Shown: positions 16,138 through 31,009, counted from the stretch's first letter. The stretch is DNA of 64,000 bases from Amoeboaphelidium occidentale (GCA_023515795.1 JALGPX010000018.1:64609-128608), one strand, 5' to 3'. Made by a program: numbers and translations. The notes: generated by a model not told the origin, from the letters alone.

Positions 16138-19100
16138 CTATTTTTTCATTAGGTATTGGACGTAGGAACCAACAATCGGGTGAAGCATGGATTCAATGTT
16201 TAAAGTTATGTTGGTATAAACTGCTGGAGGGATAGATTCTTTGTGGACTCCAAGCCATAGAAATAAATCGTCAGTGGTAGCTCCCTCTATCACTTTGAGC
16301 TGCGGATCAAGTTGTACAGGCTTCAAAGCATTAAACTTTGATTGAGACTGTTTAAATCTTGAGCTTTCAGGCGATTCGGCCTGAACATTGTTGATACTTC
16401 CAGTTGAAATATCGTTCAAGTTTCCTGTAAGCTCAAATCTTAGTCTTGCTTCATCCAAATACTGTGTAAATTGTTCTCCGAATTCATTTGCTATTTCTCG
16501 GAAGAAGTTAAAAAAGCCCAAGTTCAAGTTGACGTCAATTGGACCAGAAAAGGAAGAATTCCATGTGTAATCTACCATATTTTGTCCACTCTTCCCGCTC
16601 TTTGTGAAAGATTCCATAAAAAAGTCGGACGGTGGAACATCCAGAATCAACTTAAAAGAACGACTGGAAACATGCTCATTCCACCTACTAACACTCCATT
16701 GATTAACATCCATGAACTTTTTCTCATCTTTTTGTCTGTTGTGCCCTTTTCTGATGGTTATTCGCAAGGACATGTTAAAGTTGAGTTCTCTTTGCAATGC
16801 AGCCATGTTTTGACTATGATGAAACTCAGCAAGGATATTCTTCGCAGTGATTTCAATGCAATCTTGGAACGGGTCGAACTGTTCTTTGAAAAACGCTAAT
16901 TTGATATCTTCCAATTTCAGGGCGAAACTTGATGTTATTGGTATCACACGATCACCAAACAGGACATGATAATTCAAACTTGAAATGTTTGATTTAACGG
17001 ATCCAGCACTCGAAAATGGCGATTCGGGACTAACTAAAGCCATTCTTCTTTTCTCATCAATTAAAGATTTCAGTTTTTCTGACAGTTTAAGGAAACAAGG
17101 AACCATATTCTTTGAAACTATTCCGTGAACAGCCCCAACAAAACATTCCGCGTTTAACCGTATCACATCTGAAGGAGCAGAAACTAATGTCTTGGTCTCC
17201 AGCTGGTCCCGCACAGATAATTCAACAGGGTTGACATCAAGAACCAAAATCCTATCGAGATTAAACTCCAACATGGTAAGAATCCTCTTTACGCAAAAAT
17301 ATGCAGCTGTGTACGATTTAGTATCGTTTCTCTTCGGGCTTTGTTCTGATAGGCCAAGAGGTCTAGATGAGATTATCAACTCTGAGTTTACTAGACCGAG
17401 AACAATTCCACTCAATCTGCCTTCCGAATGAAGTTCTATAAGTTCTGATCCCGCATAAATAATTCTGCCTCCATCGAGATGCGTACATGCCCGTGCCTTT
17501 AAGTTTTGTAGCGATAAAACCACTTTCCCAATAGCTTGGGTCAAATCAGCGCTCAGATCCATTTTTGAAACTTTGACAGTAGAGTAGAATGGATTATTAG
17601 AGTGCTGTGGCAGCTCAGATTGTTGAGAGAATGAAGCGAAAACATCCTGAAAATAATGCATGAAAAGATAGAAGTCTTGCAAGTGACGAATGTTGTGTTT
17701 TAGGGACACTTGTTGTATCGTTGTGCTCAATGCGCTACTTGAAGAGTCAATAGATCCATAAAGAAGTGACATTCCGTGAAAAGATAATGTAAGACAGTCC
17801 TCTGGGGCGTACTCGTGTCTTAATCGTAAACCTGCTTTCTCTAATGAGGCGGACAGACCATCTTTGAATACTGAGACAGAAACCATGGTTGTTTCCAAAA
17901 CACATTCGACCTTTGAATGCGGTAGACATGTCAACGATACCTTCATCGGATATAAATCCATTAAAACTGACAAGCCTGTTCCACTGTTATCGACATCACG
18001 CATAGCCTTCCCATTTTGCTTAGGTAGTTTCTGAAGTGCTTCCGCGAATTTCAATAAAATTGCCAAGGATGAAGGATTGAAGGTGTTAAAGTTTTTGATC
18101 AAATCATTCCTAACTTGAATCCTTGTCAACCGGGATGATGAATAGACATATATAGGAGGAAGTTTAACGAATGCAGATTGAGATCCAAACTCTTCTTGAA
18201 GCCGAAGTGTTCCTTGGGGTATACTTACACAGCCGGACATCGGTATGAAAGTTCCTCGTTTTGTCTCCGAAGAAGTTTGATAATTCATCACAACCGTTTC
18301 CATGAGCGTTCTGATTCGATCCAGTGATATAAGATCTAAAGAACCATTGTATTCTTCCGAAATTCCAAACCGAAAAGACAATGACTTTGAATACAACATA
18401 TCAAGATCAACTCCATGAACTGCTATTCTATCCGAATCTTCAAGAATACTCGTAACGAAATAGCTTTCTTTCAAAAACGGGTTAAAATCATCCAAATGGG
18501 CTTTTGCCGAAACCGAACTAGCTCTCATCCTGCAAAGCATTGATTTTTCAGTTTGAACAGCCAACAGAGAAAGGTTGAGGACATTCAAACAGAGAGCAAT
18601 AATGTCTTTTTGTTGCAAGCTTGTTGTTTTAGGAGCCACAATATGACACACAGATATCTTATTTAATATGCCACGAACTTTCATCTTGGACAATGAAGCT
18701 TCGTTTGCAGGACTTTTTCCGGTGACTTCATTAAGAATTTTTTGAAGCATCATAGTTTTTTCAACAATAGCATAACGAAGGGTTTCAATTCCACGGAAAG
18801 CTCTTCTTGCATCAAGTACAGCGATTATCTGATTAATCTCAAGATTTATCTCCTGAGAATCATATTCAGAGACGAAACCAATACACAGGTCTGAATCTAC
18901 TTGAGCGAGTATCGTTTTCTTAATATCGAACAGTACAGAACCAAAATGCTTCATGCAAACAGCAATCTTGAAGACATCAATAGATTCTTGGATAAGATTT
19001 AAGTATACTTCCTTAAGCCTTATCGCAAGCTCTAGATCATCACTCACACGAAGTGATACAACTGCAGAAGCCAGACTCACAAGTTTAGTTTGCGGTTTTC

Positions 19101-22100
19101 GCGGCTGTGATATTTCTGCCATGTTTAAAGTACTATTTCCATTATAGTATGTAATTAAGTCTTTCAAGTCCTGAATTTCGTTCTCCAGGATACTATTATA
19201 GAAGCCTTGGAACTTTTCCACTGTGCTTAAATCAAATCCGATTTTCAAATTCCCCAGAAGAAGATTGCTATTCTCTTCCGATAGAGTGAAACATACTGAT
19301 GGCAACATATTGTATATCAGGTTTCCAGCAATAAAATGCTGTTTCGCAATCTTTAAATAAACATGCTTATTGAAAGGCGAATGTGCCCAAAGCTGTTCAG
19401 CAAAGTAAGAAACATTACAAGGCGAACTTGATATCAGTCTGTTGGCATAAATTGCAAGCTGTGAAACGTAAACATCCTGAAATCCATTAACAAAGGCATC
19501 CTCTGGTGCATTCTTCCCACCTAGTTTTTTCCTGACTGTCTCCGATATGTTTCTGATCTTCTCAAAGTAAAACGTAAGTAAGGCAACAGCAGTTTCAAGT
19601 AGGTTAATGTCAACTTTAGACGCAAAGCAACTTGTTTTATCCGCATCAGATGCTTTTGTTAGCATGTTATAAGTTGTAGATTTCAGTATACATATTTCAT
19701 CAATGTCCAAGGAAACAAGCCTTTTAACGTCTTTGATTAGAGCCCTAAGTGTTTGAGCTGAAATTGAATGGGATATAAGAGAAGAACTGGCAGTGTAAAC
19801 ATTCGCTGAAGTAATCGAATGCACCAAATAATGAATCCGCACCTCAAGAATGTCCCATTCGTAATATGACACATTTGTTTCAAATGTGTTAATTGCCAAT
19901 AGTCCTCCGATCATAACATTATTCTTCGCTGGATCTGGTCCACCAGTATTTGTCGCTCGGTCCTCTTTAATAAGTCTCGATACAAAGTCCAGAAGGGAAG
20001 GCTTTAAGTCTAGAGCAACAGAGTCAACAATCGCATTATAATTGATTTGTTTAAGATCGCCCTCGTTAAAACTTTGCATAATTTCAAATTCTCCTACACA
20101 GTCTTCGAGCGAAACAGATGATTCTTGGCCATCAGCCTGAATGCTGACAGAAATCGTTTCTTTCATCGTCAATTTAAAGATCGTGTGACTGTTTATCAAC
20201 TGATCGGAGTTGGTAAGGCTGCTCGAAAGATCAAACCGTTTTAGAACCTTGTTAGATCGAAGATCGGCAAGTTCCCAATGATGCCAAGGTTTCAAGGCTT
20301 CTAGCAGCTTGTCATAAGTGTAATCTTCTTTTGTGTTAGGATCTTCACCAATTGTTTTCTTAAGTCGCAAATGGTTGATAAATAACAAATGATTGATAAT
20401 CTTCCATTCATCCGTTTGTTGGCTTTTGGTGCTCTTGTATCTCCACAAATTACTGGGTCGAACCATAAACTCTGGGTCACCTACATCACCCTGGTTTCCA
20501 ATCCTTGCAAGACTAAGCAAAAATCGCCCTACTCTATCGTTTTTTTCGGAGTTGAAGTGACTTACAAAGTCATCAATTTGCAACGATTTGTCGATAGAAT
20601 CAAACAACAGTTTAATATGCTTTCCAACTTTGATGTGTATACTTTGTGATACAATGTTTATAACATTTAGGTGCAGTTCGGGAAGGTTTTTGCTACAAAA
20701 GTCCAGTAGTATCGATTCAGGCAAATGACACTCTAATAGAGCACCCGAAATAAAATGATCCGGAGATTCTGTTGTAAGAAGTTTGCTGGATGTCAAGTCC
20801 ATCATTTGGTCCAATTGAGAGGTAACTTTACAGTCTGCTACCATAAGCGATGCAGACTTTCGTTTGTTATCACTAGACAAGCCAATTTCGAGATTTTTTG
20901 ACAAGATTATCGTGCTACAGCTTTTCGATTCCACGGGTAGAATAATTTCAATTCTTGTACTACGTGCCATAAAATTAATCGATGTGGATGCATAATTAAC
21001 AGGGTTCTCTTTGAGAATCTCATAGCTTTCCAACACGAAGCTTTCAAACAAATAATTCTCATCTGAGTCTGGTTTGTTGATCGTTTTAATAAGCTCCATA
21101 GCACCAACAGAAAACATCAGATGTAATTCATCGCAAGATGCCATTGTGGCGATGTTTGCATTTCTCATAGGAAGCTTGAATTCCATATTCTCATTAACAT
21201 CTAAACCAGTATACTTCCTGCTCATAGACATTGATTTGTTTCTATCTTGTTTTGGCTTGAAATCAAAAACAGATGTGGAAAAGCTGTGTTCGCCATATTT
21301 CGTAGTACGGCTAATGTGAGAAGTGAATTTTTTCATTTGCTCTGAGTTTCGAACATTTGACGCTTGTTCAACGAGAAAACCAGGTGGTATCCAAACTTGT
21401 CCATTTTTACCTAGAAGTGTCTTTGAATTTAAAACCTGCCAATTTTCTCGTGAGTACCTATCAAAATCTGGCACAAGTGGAATCTGTTCACTATTCCTAC
21501 AACATGTACTAGCATTGAATGCGGGGTAATACCAAAGATCGACAGCTTCATTTGTATCTTCGTATAGATATGGTACTCTTTTTAGCCTTGAATCTAAAAG
21601 CTTTATGAACGCCATCTGTTCATCTTCTGTATTTTCGGTCGCAAAATCGGTGTTAGTCTGTACATTGAGTAGTTCAAATGAGCCTATCTCATTCCAATTA
21701 ATTTCGTTCCCATCCTTGTACAAAGACAAAAGTTTCATTTGCAAATTCGGTACTTGAACATAAGTGCCCGGTTTGGTTCCATTTAAAAGTAAATTATTGA
21801 ATGAGATTCTTATGCCTCTATCGATATTAAGGCTTAAAGCCAGTCCTTCATCGTAACCTAATAACGTAACATCAATGGAGTCAATATGAACATCAAGCCA
21901 AGTAATAGATAAATCCTTTTGCGTTAAATTTTCAGGGAGACAATTGTCCTCATCAGCCATCAGAAACATGAAGCTTTTGGTCCATTGAACCAACGCACGA
22001 TCAAACCCCACTGTAAAATTTCCAGAAATCGCATGGACTCTGAATGCCCAGTCTATCAAAATTGTAGAATAAGAAGGAGGCGGACCCAACAACCAATGAT

Positions 22101-24542
22101 TTCGAAGAGTAAATCCGTCTACAAGAAGGCTGCTATCATCCTTTTTCAGAACAATTGGACTGAAATCAATTTGATAATCAGACAAACTTTCTAGATTCAT
22201 CAGGTAAACATCTACATCTTCACAAAATGCTTCTACAACCTTATCATTCGAGTACATCAGCTCTGGGAAAATGAGTTTCAGTCCGCTGCCATTAAATCGA
22301 AAATAAGCCTCAAAATCGCTATTATTAGTTAAGAACTCTCGCTTTAAATCGAGCGGCATTGATGTTTTGCGCTTGTACTCGTCTAAGGTGCAAAAATTAA
22401 GATAGCTTCCAGCATAATTGTCTCTCAAAAAGAACAGCAGGCGAATAAAGTAACCATATAAGACTAACTCCATGCTTTCTCCAGTCAGATCAACGTTCAA
22501 GTGATCTCGTTTTTCAATACCATCGAAATACTCCGTGCAGTAGTCATACTCGAATGAGCCCATTATCTTGTCAGCCTTTGCCATGGTTTTAAATTCCTCG
22601 CTTATAAATGAACCGATCGTATTTGTCTTAGGTAAAGATAACGAAACATTAATATCTTTCATTTGCATCGAAACAGGAATTGCTACATGCAAAGAATCCA
22701 GGGCAGTGAAATCCATGGCGACATCAAATTTAATCTTCTCCGAAGCAACCACCACAAACAAATTGTCACTCAAATCATTAGGCTGGCTGATAATATTCTT
22801 CTCGTTAGCGCATAGGTATAACTTCATGTTATTCAACGCTATGGAAATATTGTACTTGTAGGGAAGAAAATCTTCCGTAGTCCACGAGGGACCTGAAGTC
22901 CAGTCTGAAGCCAAATCTTGAAAAAGAGTTACATGCTCTCGTAATAAGAATATTGTTGGATTCATCAAGTCGACAAGAATATTCCACTTATAGATATCAT
23001 TCCATTGTATCGGACCAGCCATTTTCATACCAAATTTTACGCTTTGAGCGGATAGCAATTCCGCATAGTTCACACTTGAAGAGCACGTAACATTACTCGA
23101 TTTTAATTCAACTGTTGTGGTGTATCCGTTTTCATAGTAAACCATTGGAGTATTTATCGAGACCGTTGTACCCGACGCTAGTTTAAGTTCAAGCCATCCA
23201 AACGGTCGCTTTGTTTGAACTTTCTCTTCCTCGGTGTCGAGTTCAGGAGCAGGATATTTATCATCTTTGGATTTCTCCTTGAATGGTATTTTCAGTACAG
23301 TCTCGCCTTCAAATTGAATGTGTACAACCATAGCAATATTTAATCTAAGATCTCCTTCTTCTGGTAACGGCGTGGGAGGAAACGATCTTCTGGCAAAAGG
23401 GTAGAAATATTCCATCAAAATACCTCGTTCATGATTAGCCCAAGGCCCATAATTGATTATAGCGTCTTTAAAATTCAGATCAACGCCCCATTCTGGAGAC
23501 AAATCTCCGTTTGCTGAATGAAAAAGATTCTCTGACACAAAAGAAGATCCTTTGCCCTGAACTATTCCTGCATCATCAGAGTAGTACTTTAAATGCAATA
23601 TTGAGGCTTCTGCAATTCTTTTAACTTTGGCGTAATTGCTACTTTGTTCATGAGCAGCGGTTGCTTTCTGGTATCTAGACAAACCATGCCATGTTTTCGA
23701 ATTAAGCATGTGAAAATCATCAGTCTTGCCTCTTTGAGACATCGCCCCAACATTCTGACCACTGATGCTATGTGAAAGCTTTTTGCCATAATCAGGATTT
23801 TCATTCAGGGAAACTTTGGGTTTCACAAACTTAAGGTCTAAAACATACTTGCCTAAATCATACTTTGATCTAGATTTGTAAATTTTGTACATTCCACCTC
23901 CATTCTGAAACTCAAGAGAAAGCAGAGATGTTGTGAATGTGTTGCCAATAACTATCGCGCCTTTTGTCACACTCAGCGACAAGGGTAGCAGTTTGTACCA
24001 CAAAGAGTCCGGTGAAGTTGTAACAGGTTTAGCTTTCTCCTTCACTTGGATTTTCTCTCCTCTTTCGATCTTATCTTGAATATCCAACTCGTTTAGACAT
24101 TTCTCGACATAATCATAAGCCGGAGTCCGATTGTACATGAACCATTCAACACCTCGAGCTGATACATGAATGCGACATGGCAGCTTTAGATCAGAAGGAC
24201 CAGAGAAATTCTTTTCTACTAGTTTCCTCCAGTATAGCACTGTGATGTATCCATCAACTATGGTGATACACTGATTGATACTTTGGTATCTGAAGTTCTT
24301 GAACAATATCCTGCCACGCAATGGAGCCACCTTTAAAGAGTCTACAATTATCAGTATGATCATCAGAAGTTCTTAAAAGTACCAAAACTTAATTCTGTTC
24401 TTGACTTCTTCAACAAGACCAGCAGTGTGACATTGACCAGTTTCGCCAGAAGTCTTCCAGAGAATATAAGGGACACAAAGAGAACAAAGGTTGCAATTAT
24501 ACAAAATGTAAAGAATATAAGAATGCTTTGGTCTTCAGCCAT
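16138..24542 (-). CDS. CSF1: Csf1/BLTP1 bridge-like lipid transfer protein
   Basis: Exon 1 (24383-24542) encodes MAEDQSILIFFTFCIIATFV.., a membrane anchor. A 41-nt intron (24342-24382, GTACTT..TTGTAG) follows, then exon 2 (16138-24341). Splicing joins TELSF to DSLKVAPLRGRILFKNFRY, restoring the Csf1/BLTP1 N-terminal block. Next come YITVLYWRKLVEK, LPCRIHVSARGVEWFMYNRT and PAYDYVEKCL, all typical of yeast Csf1 and animal BLTP1 (KIAA1109/Tweek). The product has 2787 residues, near yeast Csf1 (about 2960). The family forms rod-like hydrophobic grooves that move lipids at ER contact sites. The gene is one long frame apart from this intron. It is convergent with CD36, with 38 nt between stops. Confidence 0.85.
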
Positions 24543-24596
24543 TTAGATTATGTGTCGATGCGTTTATATAAGATTTATTGCTTAGGAAACTTCTTC

Positions 24597-24905
24597 CTAA
24601 AGTTTGCCATTCACCATGTCGAGCAATTTGTTCTGGCTATGCAACCTCTTGACATCATCTGCGCCCTTAACGAACTTGCCTCTGATGAAAACCATTGGAA
24701 CTGTGTGATAGCTCATCTCATTGCTGATGTATTCTCTGAATTTATCGCCATTTGGTTCGTTATCAAAGTTGTAATCCAAGAATGGCACGTTCAAAGAGGA
24801 GAACAGTCTTTTGACGGCAACGCAGTAACCGCAATATGTCGTAGAAAACACGATGACGCTGTTTTCAGAGGTTAGCTTTTGAAGAAGCTGCTTGTACTGA
24901 GCCAT
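24597..24905 (-). CDS. GRX: Dithiol glutaredoxin
   Basis: 102 residues, the full length of a classical single-domain glutaredoxin. Active site STTYCGYCVAVKRLF, C-G-Y-C where C-P-Y-C is usual. The cis-Pro block YHTVPMVFIRGKFVKGADD, which binds glutathione, is intact. No targeting sequence is seen, so it is probably cytosolic. It lies between the Csf1 start (24542) and the DOCK stop (25015), all three on the minus strand. Confidence 0.93.
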   Translation of the reverse strand: MAQYKQLLQKLTSENSVIVFSTTYCGYCVAVKRLFSSLNVPFLDYNFDNEPNGDKFREYISNEMSYHTVPMVFIRGKFVKGADDVKRLHSQNKLLDMVNGKL

Positions 24906-25014
24906 GATATTTGAAAAAGATTACGTTTATACTAGTGACGTGATATGCTTTGGAGTTAAAAGTTTCAGCTTATTACGGAAGAGCTAACGCAATACTTAAT
25001 ATATTTTAAAGCAT

Positions 25015-28000
25015 TTACGACCGAAGTTGCAACCTATGAATTTCTTCTGCGAAATTCTTCTGGAAGAACGCAATTAGTTGATCATGCAAGGGTTTCATTT
25101 CCAGTGGAACAAGTAGACCGTGAACAGGCAACAAACGACTTATAATAATAACCTAAATGTTAAACTAATTAAAGAAACGAAGAAGCTTACTTGTCTGTCA
25201 ATTGATTTCCGTAGTTTTGCAACCAACCCTTCATCTTCGAGCTTCATGTACTTCTCATTGAAGAAAGCGTTTTTGTACGCTGGAATACCGCCATTAACTG
25301 GCGCATCAACAGCTCCATTCAAACTCATGGTCAATGGATTAACGTTGATTTGTCCTAAGGCAGCACCTTTTGTCATTAGCGACTTACGCTTCAAACTTCC
25401 TCTTTCAAAAGCTTTTTGTTTCGCTTCCGTGTAAAACTTGAAAGTCTTCTCCAATTGTTCCAATTCTCTGTTCTTGTTTTCAATGGCTTTGATAGCATTT
25501 TCAATTGGTGATATTTCACGCTTGGTGCAATTAACCACTTTTGATGTTCGAAGGAAGTAAGGAAATTTGTTTTCAGTTTCAAGGACGTATTCTTCAATCC
25601 ATGTAGTAACAGTTTCATACTCAGGAGACTTCTCGTTAAAAATAGAAGAAAGTTCCCTATTGGGCTTCTTGCATGGTCTTGTAATCAAGAACTGTTTAGT
25701 GAGATTGTTCTCATAGAAATTTCGAACTCTGGAAGGAACACCGTCAGGGCACAAGAAGTGTCTAAACAATTGGCAATCGGCAACTGGATCAACCTTGCAG
25801 ATTTGGAGATACTTGTCTTCCGACTGAGTATACTGAGAATCAGGCGGATAGCTTGTTTGTTTAAGAATCTTGATATCTCCAACTTGTTGAGGATCATACT
25901 TGGAAATCATTCTCTCTACAAATTCTCCCAAAGACTCCCAAACATTTCCTTTCATAATGAAATGATCACCATAAAGAGCCAATATGTTCTTGTTTTCGCC
26001 CTTGAAGAAAGAATGCCAGCCCATTCCGACAAAAGCAACTTTAAAGTACGAAGGATAAAACCTATCACTATCATTGAGACTCAAAGATAAGTCAGCAATA
26101 ACTTGATAAATTCGAGCAGCCTTCTTATAATCAAATACAATCTCTGAATAGTATGTTGCTAAAGTTTTTGCCTCTGAAATGGCTTCTTCAAATATTTGAG
26201 CCTTCTGGAATAAAGCGATCGTAAGTAACACAAGACATTCTTTCCTCTCCTGTTGTTTCTGACGTGTCGACAAATTAGAAAACAAATCCCCATTGACAAG
26301 GCCATCAAAGATGCAATTCTGGTTATGATTTGGACCATCAATCATATTTTTCAACAAGTCGAAGTTTTGGTCCAGACTTTCTATCTCTTCCTTTGAATCA
26401 AACTTGTACAAATCACAATGTAACTTCAATGTATGGGCAGCCTCAACCATATTTCCGTTTTTCAGATGCAAATTAAACAAAATATGAATATACTTGATGT
26501 ACATAGGCTTTCTATCAAGAACAGCGGTGAAGTGCAGCAAGTGAGACAATATCAGAGAAAGATCTTCGCAATGAGACTCAGATGCGAAGTCGTAGTTATT
26601 TTCAGCGTAGTCATCGTGGTGTGCAGAGAATAATTCATCGTTAGAGGAGTCGATTTGTTGAAGCGAGCGAACATACAAAGTCAAGGAGACAAACTTCTCA
26701 ACAGACTTGATGAAACAAGCAAAAGCGGCTGTTTCATTTAGATTCTGCTTCAGTTTTGTAACAAGCCACTCTGTGTATGTGATGTCGCACTTGCCCAACC
26801 CAAGGATTAGCCTGTCTAGTTGATCGATGATTTCGACTTGTAATGGTGTCAACGACTTTGCTGACTCTATAAAGTTGACTTTCGACGATGATGTCGCTGT
26901 TATTGATGAAAGATGATACCGGCTTTCTTCATTCTTCAAAAGTTCGACCAGAATATTGATGCAAGATTCCTTAACCAGAGAATACTTGGAAAGGGCTGTG
27001 AACTCAATAATTAACTTTAGCGATGCTAACTTTTCAGAATCCAAGCCGCTCCATAATTTTTGGACTAAAGTAGCAACCAGAGGATCAGCCGACACATAGA
27101 AATCTTCTGGCAAGTGAAGGCCATCTGCTTGTGAACTCAAAGCCAACAAGTCTGATAGAATAATAACACCAAATGACCTCACTTTCTTCATTTCCAGCAC
27201 CATCTCTAAGCATAACAAATACTTGAACATCACAGAGTAAAAGCTTTTGATAATTGATGTCCATGTTTCTGGGAACGGACCAACAGTTTTGATCACAATC
27301 ACAGGAACATCGTTCCCAGACACCTCAGATATCTTACTTCCTCGCTTGCTGGATCTTACCGAAACCTTATCTGAAAGAGAGCTATCCTTGCTGATTTTCT
27401 CTGAGTTTAGCCAAAATGATGTTAAGTTCACAAAGCTGTCTAATTTATCAGATTCAGCCACAAACGCTTTAACAAGAGCATCTTCTTTCATACATTCAAT
27501 CATCGCCAACATGCAAACAGAGAATTCTGTTTCAAGAACAAGCTCATCTTCGGTAGTCTCGATTCTGCTGTTCTTCTTCGAAAGTTGTCCCATGAACAAT
27601 GAAATCATTCTTGGGAAAATACGATCAAAACTAAAATCTTCCGATTGCTTGTGATCAACAATCTGTATAATAAGCCTATTAACAGAAGGCAACAGATCAG
27701 AATGATTATCCAGACAGAATATGGTTAAATCGCTTAATGCCTGGAAAAATCCAAGCTGAGAGTCTTTGTCTTTCTTGAAGAAGTCCTTCTTGACCAACTG
27801 GCATGCAAGATTAATTTTTGAATCTATAAGTTTTTTCTTTTCTCCATTGTGGCATTTCAGAAACTTGACACAAATCTGACTCAGCTCATTCGGCTTCATA
27901 ATCGAAGTAGGAATCAACTCGGATACAATCGCAGTCAAATTTTGAAGCACCAGAATCTGAGCACCAATAAGAACATCGCTGTTTGATGTGGAATCGTTAC

Positions 28001-30422
28001 CAGCAAACATCCGTGAGATTCCGTTGAAAAACGAAGTCACATCTTCCTTCAAGCGCCTCTGATGCTCTTTCAAGAGTAGCCCTCCAGCGCTTATCCAGCT
28101 TTTTACGATAAGCTTAAACAAAAACTCTGAAGCTTTTAACGTGCTCCTCAGTTCCTTAGCCAAGGCAGGATCATCTGGATTAGCCAATAAGTAGTTGATC
28201 GAGTATAACAAACTTTTCCAAACTGAATGAACATGATACTTTGTGTAGTGATCACGCACATAAACATCCAAGATAGGTCTAAAGTTTGAAAAACGCCTGT
28301 CCGTAACAATAATGTTCAAAACAAAAACCAAAGCCGAGAAAACAATATGCGGAATTTCAGGATCCAAACAAAGGATGGATCTGCTTGCTGACTCTGTAGA
28401 TTCTTGCATTATTTCAAAAAGAGAGTGCAAGATATCTTGCAAATACTTGATGATCTCCAAAGGGCCAATAAAGGTAAAGTTTTTCAAAACATGTCGCATA
28501 TCCTCAACATTCACAGTTTTCCACTTCAACAACTTCATTAGTGCAACATTTTGTGTCATTTGAGTAGAGCACAACTCGCTTCTCACGATGAGCTTGTCTT
28601 TGCCAAGTGAGACCAGCTTGGAATCATCAATTACCGAGTTAACGCTTGTTTTCAATCCAGCAATGAATTCGTTGAATGATTTCTTGTCATATTTGTACAG
28701 TGAAAGAGAATGCAACTCGTCTGGGATCAATGTTCCATCATCTCTCATTAGAGGAAGAATACCAAAAGCAAAGGTTTTGTCTGCTTTGTCACCAAAACCA
28801 TTTCTTGAATTGTTGTCGCTTGATGAGCAGTGTCTTAACATGAAAAGCATATACATGTCGCTAAATCTCAATGGCATATCAAAACGAAACGTTTCCATCC
28901 ATTTAGGTGAATTATTGTGGTAGTAAACAATAGATTCATAGCTTCCTGATTTGTGTTCTCCAGTTCCAGAAAAGAAGCAATTATCAAGATAGCTTCCATC
29001 ACCGTGACATGCTTGAACGCAGACTTCCACATTCTTTGCCGACGTTTTACGTCCTTGAGTAAACTCGCCGCCGTTTAGCGTGATGTACATTGAGTTTTTA
29101 TCATCTCCAGGTAAAATAATATCAGGAAACCCAAGCCTGGAAGTAACTTCAATATCACGTACATATGCAAAATGCTCTCTAATCACAGTTTCAAGTCGAC
29201 CTTGATACAAATCTACGCCGATGCAAATTGTTTCTGCTCTTGAGCTCGTTTCATAACCTCCATTCTTGTTGATAATATTATCTAACAGTAATGGAAAGTT
29301 GCTTTCATTTTGAGTGGTGTAAATTCTCATTAGATGATCTTGATCCTCCTTCGTTGTGCAATTAGCCAAAATTTCACTTAAATCAAGTACAGCATAACCA
29401 AAAGGACGACGAAATGGAGAAGATACGTTCGAATAATCATCAGGCAATGATCCAGAGTTCATTTCTTTTTCTCCTGGCAAAACCATACGTCCAGAACGAA
29501 CAATTTTACAAACCAAGAACAGCTCATTCGAGAGGTCAGACTTTGACAAATCTGCAAAAATTGTTCTTAATCTTCCTATTTTATCTTCTTCTTTAGGCAT
29601 TCCATTGAAAGTCAACCTGACCAAATAATTCTCAGTTACAAATTTTCCTTTGGTTTTGTTGTAAATACTGAAAGCAAGTTCCGATGTCTCACCAGGACCA
29701 CAAATAGACGCAATACACGCTTTCAATGTGAAATACACATGAAACGATTGAACATTCACTTCAGCAAATGATCTTCGCTTAGCTTGTGCTTCCTCCTCCA
29801 AATTCTGAGAAGACAGATAAGCAGATTGTAGCCAGAACCCACCATCAGCAAAAGCATGGCGTTTGTACAAATCCGACACGCTCATACTTGTATCACTTGA
29901 TCTTGGTGTAGGTGGACGACTATCAGCAGATGCAAGGGATGGAGATGATGCAAGACTTCGAAGAGAATCATTTGAAGCGTGCATTTTCAAACCAACCAGA
30001 GAATCAACCTCTTGCTGCAACAAGGCCAGCTCCTGCTCGCTTGAAGCAGACGCTACCTTCTTTCTCAACTGATAAAGCTGATCAATATATCCTTTAATCT
30101 TTTGATATGTCTCGTATTTCTGTTGCATCAACAACTTTTTCAACAACGAGTTCCATTCGCGTAGAGTATCAGCCATAACGTCATTCATAAGATTTTGCTT
30201 TTCCTCTGTCGGAGTCAACTCAGCTGCAGGAGTGGGAGGCGTTGGTGAAGGAGGCAAAGATCCCAGAGATAACGGAGATTTCGCAATAGTACGCGGCTTT
30301 AAATGATCAAAAGGTGCTGGCGGTTTTGGCGACACATTAAGTCCACTCTGGCGTAACGCACTGAGCCTGGCCGCAAGAGATTCTCCGCCGTGCACGTTAC
30401 TATTTGAGTTTCCCTTTTCCAT
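25015..30422 (-). CDS. DOCK-family Rho/Rac guanine-nucleotide exchange factor
   Basis: Exon 1 25191-30422 (first in-frame ATG 30420-30422, MEKGNSNSNVHGG), a 38-nt intron 25153-25190 (GTAAGC..ATTTAG), and exon 2 25015-25152. The product has about 1789 residues. A Pro-rich and coiled-coil N-terminus is followed by a DHR-1/C2-like domain near residues 425-590 (MYITLNGGEFTQGRK; SPKWMETFRFDMPLRFSD), a long helical ARM-like middle and a DHR-2 domain in the last ~450 residues. Exon 2 supplies the DHR-2 tail, VHGLLVPLEMKPLHDQLIAF, which matches other DOCK C-termini and supports the splice. DOCK proteins activate Rac/Cdc42 GTPases in actin control. No SH3 or PH domain is seen. An upstream 5' exon cannot be excluded, because the frame is open past the ATG. 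Confidence 0.82.
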
Positions 30423-31009
30423 ATCTTCGTCAATAACAGTTTCAATAAAATTGGGCAAAAGTGATCGGCAATTTCTCCATGTGACAAAGAAGGCGCAGCT
30501 GAATAATTAACGCCAACAGCCACTCTATTTTAAAATAAGCTGGCGGTAAAAGTTGGAATTCTTTGGTTATTGACAGCTTAATGTAATACGTTTGCTGCTT
30601 CACATTCGTGTCTTAAGTCTTGTCTCAAAAGTTTAGCAACAGATTGAATGCGTATATCGTGAAACGAAACCAGCTGCTCGGTTATAAACATCTACATAGT
30701 TTCAAACTAAGCTACGGCAATATCTACTATGTTTCAGTGCACAGCTAGAAAACTCGGAGTTTTAAATGCCGCAACTTTAAACAAATCGCTGAACTTCTTT
30801 TAACGTGCCTTCGTAAGAGATACCAGACTCTTCGTTTCAAGACCCCAGCAGATGTTGGGCCGCGTTAACTTCTTGTCTACGCTTATCATTTGTGCTTTGT
30901 TGATTGGCAGCATCTCAGGTTTTCTTCACTTTTGTGCAATACAGCGGATTTCCCATTTGTTTGTGCGGAATTTTTGATATTTGTCACAGCACAAAACCTT
31001 CCACTTAGT
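30423..31009. promoter_or_regulatory. Divergent region between DOCK and RBR genes
   Basis: 587 nt that must hold both promoters. A 41-codon frame at 30852-30977 (MLGRVNFLSTLIICALLIGS..) resembles a signal peptide, but has no other support and may be 5' leader of the RBR gene. No tRNA or repeat is seen. Confidence 0.4.

Noticed and set aside
16471-16899. Plus-strand frames inside Csf1 and DOCK
   Set aside because: Antisense frames of long coding sequences; their composition mirrors the real genes.
30852-30977. 41-codon frame with a signal-peptide-like start in the DOCK-RBR spacer
   Set aside because: No family match, no clear splice partners, and it lies in the probable 5' leader of the RBR gene. 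The hydrophobic composition alone is not enough.
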